DNA of 7,328 nucleotides from an uncultured Candidatus Peregrinibacteria bacterium (GTDB lineage: Bacteria; Patescibacteriota; Gracilibacteria; CAIRYL01): contig CAIRYL010000067.1 in assembly GCA_903882825.1 (NCBI GenBank), positions 1 through 7,328 on the forward strand. Reading direction: 5' to 3'. The position numbers and the translations under genes were made by a program. Positions 6,539 through 7,328 of the stretch are shown here, in pieces. A model generated the notes under the pieces. That model saw only the letters and a list, made by a program, of their open reading frames with translations, was not told the origin of the DNA and ran no database searches. Position 1 is the stretch's first letter. Each line of letters begins with the position of its first letter.

Positions 6539-7216
6539 CTAACCTCTCAGCATGTCATCCGTATTTATGGCACAAAAATCGGAGTTTAAAAACGATAAAT
6601 TTTCCTGTAAAAGACTGATATAACTGCTTTTTATTCTCTGTAAAAGTACTACTACATTTCTCTCAAGGTTTTCGCATGTTTCAATTTCAGAGCAAGAAAT
6701 ATTTGGAAAAACAGGATCAAATGCCTTTTCTATTCGATCCAGCATTTCTATAGTTTCCAACATTTTTAGCATAATTTTTTTTTGGATACTGAATATTGGA
6801 AGAGACTGGTATCGGAAGCATATTTTTAAAAATTCCCGATATATAGAAAATTGCCCGTTATTGCGTAAATTAAATTTATCCCCAGTTTCTGTAACTAATC
6901 TCCCCATATCTTTACTGATGCGTTCCAACTCTTTCCCTATTACTTCCCACTTTTCTTTTTTTATTTCATCCTCTTGTTGCCCAAAATATACATCGCCTTT
7001 TTGAATGAGGATATTTTTATTATCGATAATATGAACGGTAAGCGTTTTTAAAAGCGGAAATTTTCCTATTTTTCTCCGTACGTTGTGCATTACTTGCGAT
7101 ATTTCTGGTTCGGATTTTTCCAAAAGCCCCTTAATTTTGGGTTTTCTCAAAAAAGCTGCGTCAAATCCTAAGTTTGTAAAATATTCTTTTGCCGAAAACT
7201 TTGGGGAATTATCCAT
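6539..7216 (-). CDS. Hypothetical protein, 225 aa, helical, cytoplasmic
   Basis: I do not recognise this protein. Residues 50-80 (LKTLTVHIIDNKNILIQKGDVYFG) look like beta strands. The rest is mostly charged and probably helical, especially 85-110 and 135-205. It has three scattered cysteines in the second half (C132, C174, C181) and no metal-binding pattern, signal peptide or membrane helix. The ATG at 7216 is the first in frame and is followed by a compact start (MDNSPKFSAKEYF). No Shine-Dalgarno is visible. A promoter lies 55-80 bases upstream. The stop codon lies 18 bases from the 3' end of the convergent tRNA-Arg gene, and no terminator separates them, so the two transcripts may overlap. 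Confidence 0.7.
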   Translation of the reverse strand: MDNSPKFSAKEYFTNLGFDAAFLRKPKIKGLLEKSEPEISQVMHNVRRKIGKFPLLKTLTVHIIDNKNILIQKGDVYFGQQEDEIKKEKWEVIGKELERISKDMGRLVTETGDKFNLRNNGQFSIYREFLKICFRYQSLPIFSIQKKIMLKMLETIEMLDRIEKAFDPVFPNISCSEIETCENLERNVVVLLQRIKSSYISLLQENLSFLNSDFCAINTDDMLRG

Positions 7217-7270
7217 ACAATAGTCTTTTTACGGGAATTCTTTTTTTAAAAAATTTAAAAAAAGGAAACA

Positions 7271-7298
7271 ATTATAAAAAGAAATTATAAAAATACAA
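7271..7298 (-). promoter_or_regulatory. Candidate promoter of the 225-residue gene (TTGTAT-N16-TATAAT)
   Basis: On the minus strand a perfect TATAAT (7271-7276) lies 16 bases after TTGTAT (7293-7298). A second TATAAT at 7284-7289 is too close to pair with this -35. The region is almost pure A-T, so chance matches are easy. Confidence 0.4.
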
Positions 7299-7299
7299 C

Positions 7300-7315
7300 C
7301 CTATTTTAAAATAGG
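7300..7315. promoter_or_regulatory. Perfect 16-bp palindrome CCTATTTTAAAATAGG
   Basis: This exact two-fold symmetric site lies one base upstream of the candidate -35 element of the 225-residue gene. Its size and position suit a dimeric repressor or activator site. It lacks a T tract placed for a terminator in either direction. Confidence 0.35.
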
Positions 7316-7328
7316 AATATTGAATAAT

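Noticed and set aside
3198..7216. Recoded UGA (glycine code 25) as in Gracilibacteria and Absconditabacteria
   Set aside because: The long genes contain no in-frame TGA, use TGG for Trp and GGN for Gly, and one gene ends in the ATGA overlap, so TGA is a stop.

Overview
The window reads as a piece of an AT-rich genome from the Candidate Phyla Radiation (Patescibacteria). The evidence is the 16S rRNA gene on the minus strand, whose helices depart from the usual bacterial sequence in ways typical of that group (for example GTTAAGTCCGTTAACGAG near E. coli 1090-1110 and AAGCGGGGAACC near 970). Other supports are a 16S gene with no 23S attached and a sigma-region-4 protein fused to winged helices. 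TGA serves as stop and all long frames use the standard bacterial code, which argues against the code-25 lineages (Absconditabacteria, Gracilibacteria). I cannot fix the class; Peregrinibacteria or a relative is a guess.

Layout, left to right. Positions 1-153 hold the start of a response-regulator receiver domain (minus strand) that runs off the window and has no normal start codon. Positions 174-1219 are one complete insertion sequence of the IS256 group (zinc-finger variant), with 25-bp imperfect terminal inverted repeats and an 8-bp target duplication; its transposase appears to need a frame change in a run of eight A. Positions 1255-3090 form a self-contained 16S transcription unit: promoter with GC-rich discriminator, boxA-like leader, a leader-trailer processing helix, the 16S gene and an intrinsic terminator. 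No 23S, 5S or spacer tRNA follows.

Positions 3198-4860 are a two-gene operon of unknown function (a small helical protein coupled by an ATGA overlap to a 438-residue protein with a hydrophobic hairpin), driven by a good TTGAAA-N17-TAAAAT promoter. Positions 4850-5065 look like a frameshifted remnant of a DNA polymerase III alpha C-terminus. Positions 5154-6287 encode a 377-residue protein with sigma region 4 but no sigma regions 1-3, followed by up to four winged-helix units including a HARE-HTH-like one, and an acidic tail. A tRNA-Arg with anticodon GCG lies divergently at 6446-6521, and an unrecognised 225-residue protein fills the right end.

The most unusual items are the sigma-region-4/winged-helix fusion, the stand-alone 16S unit, and compensated base-pair changes at the decoding site and neck helix of the 16S rRNA. 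The protein genes lack recognisable Shine-Dalgarno sequences although the 16S tail keeps CCTCC.
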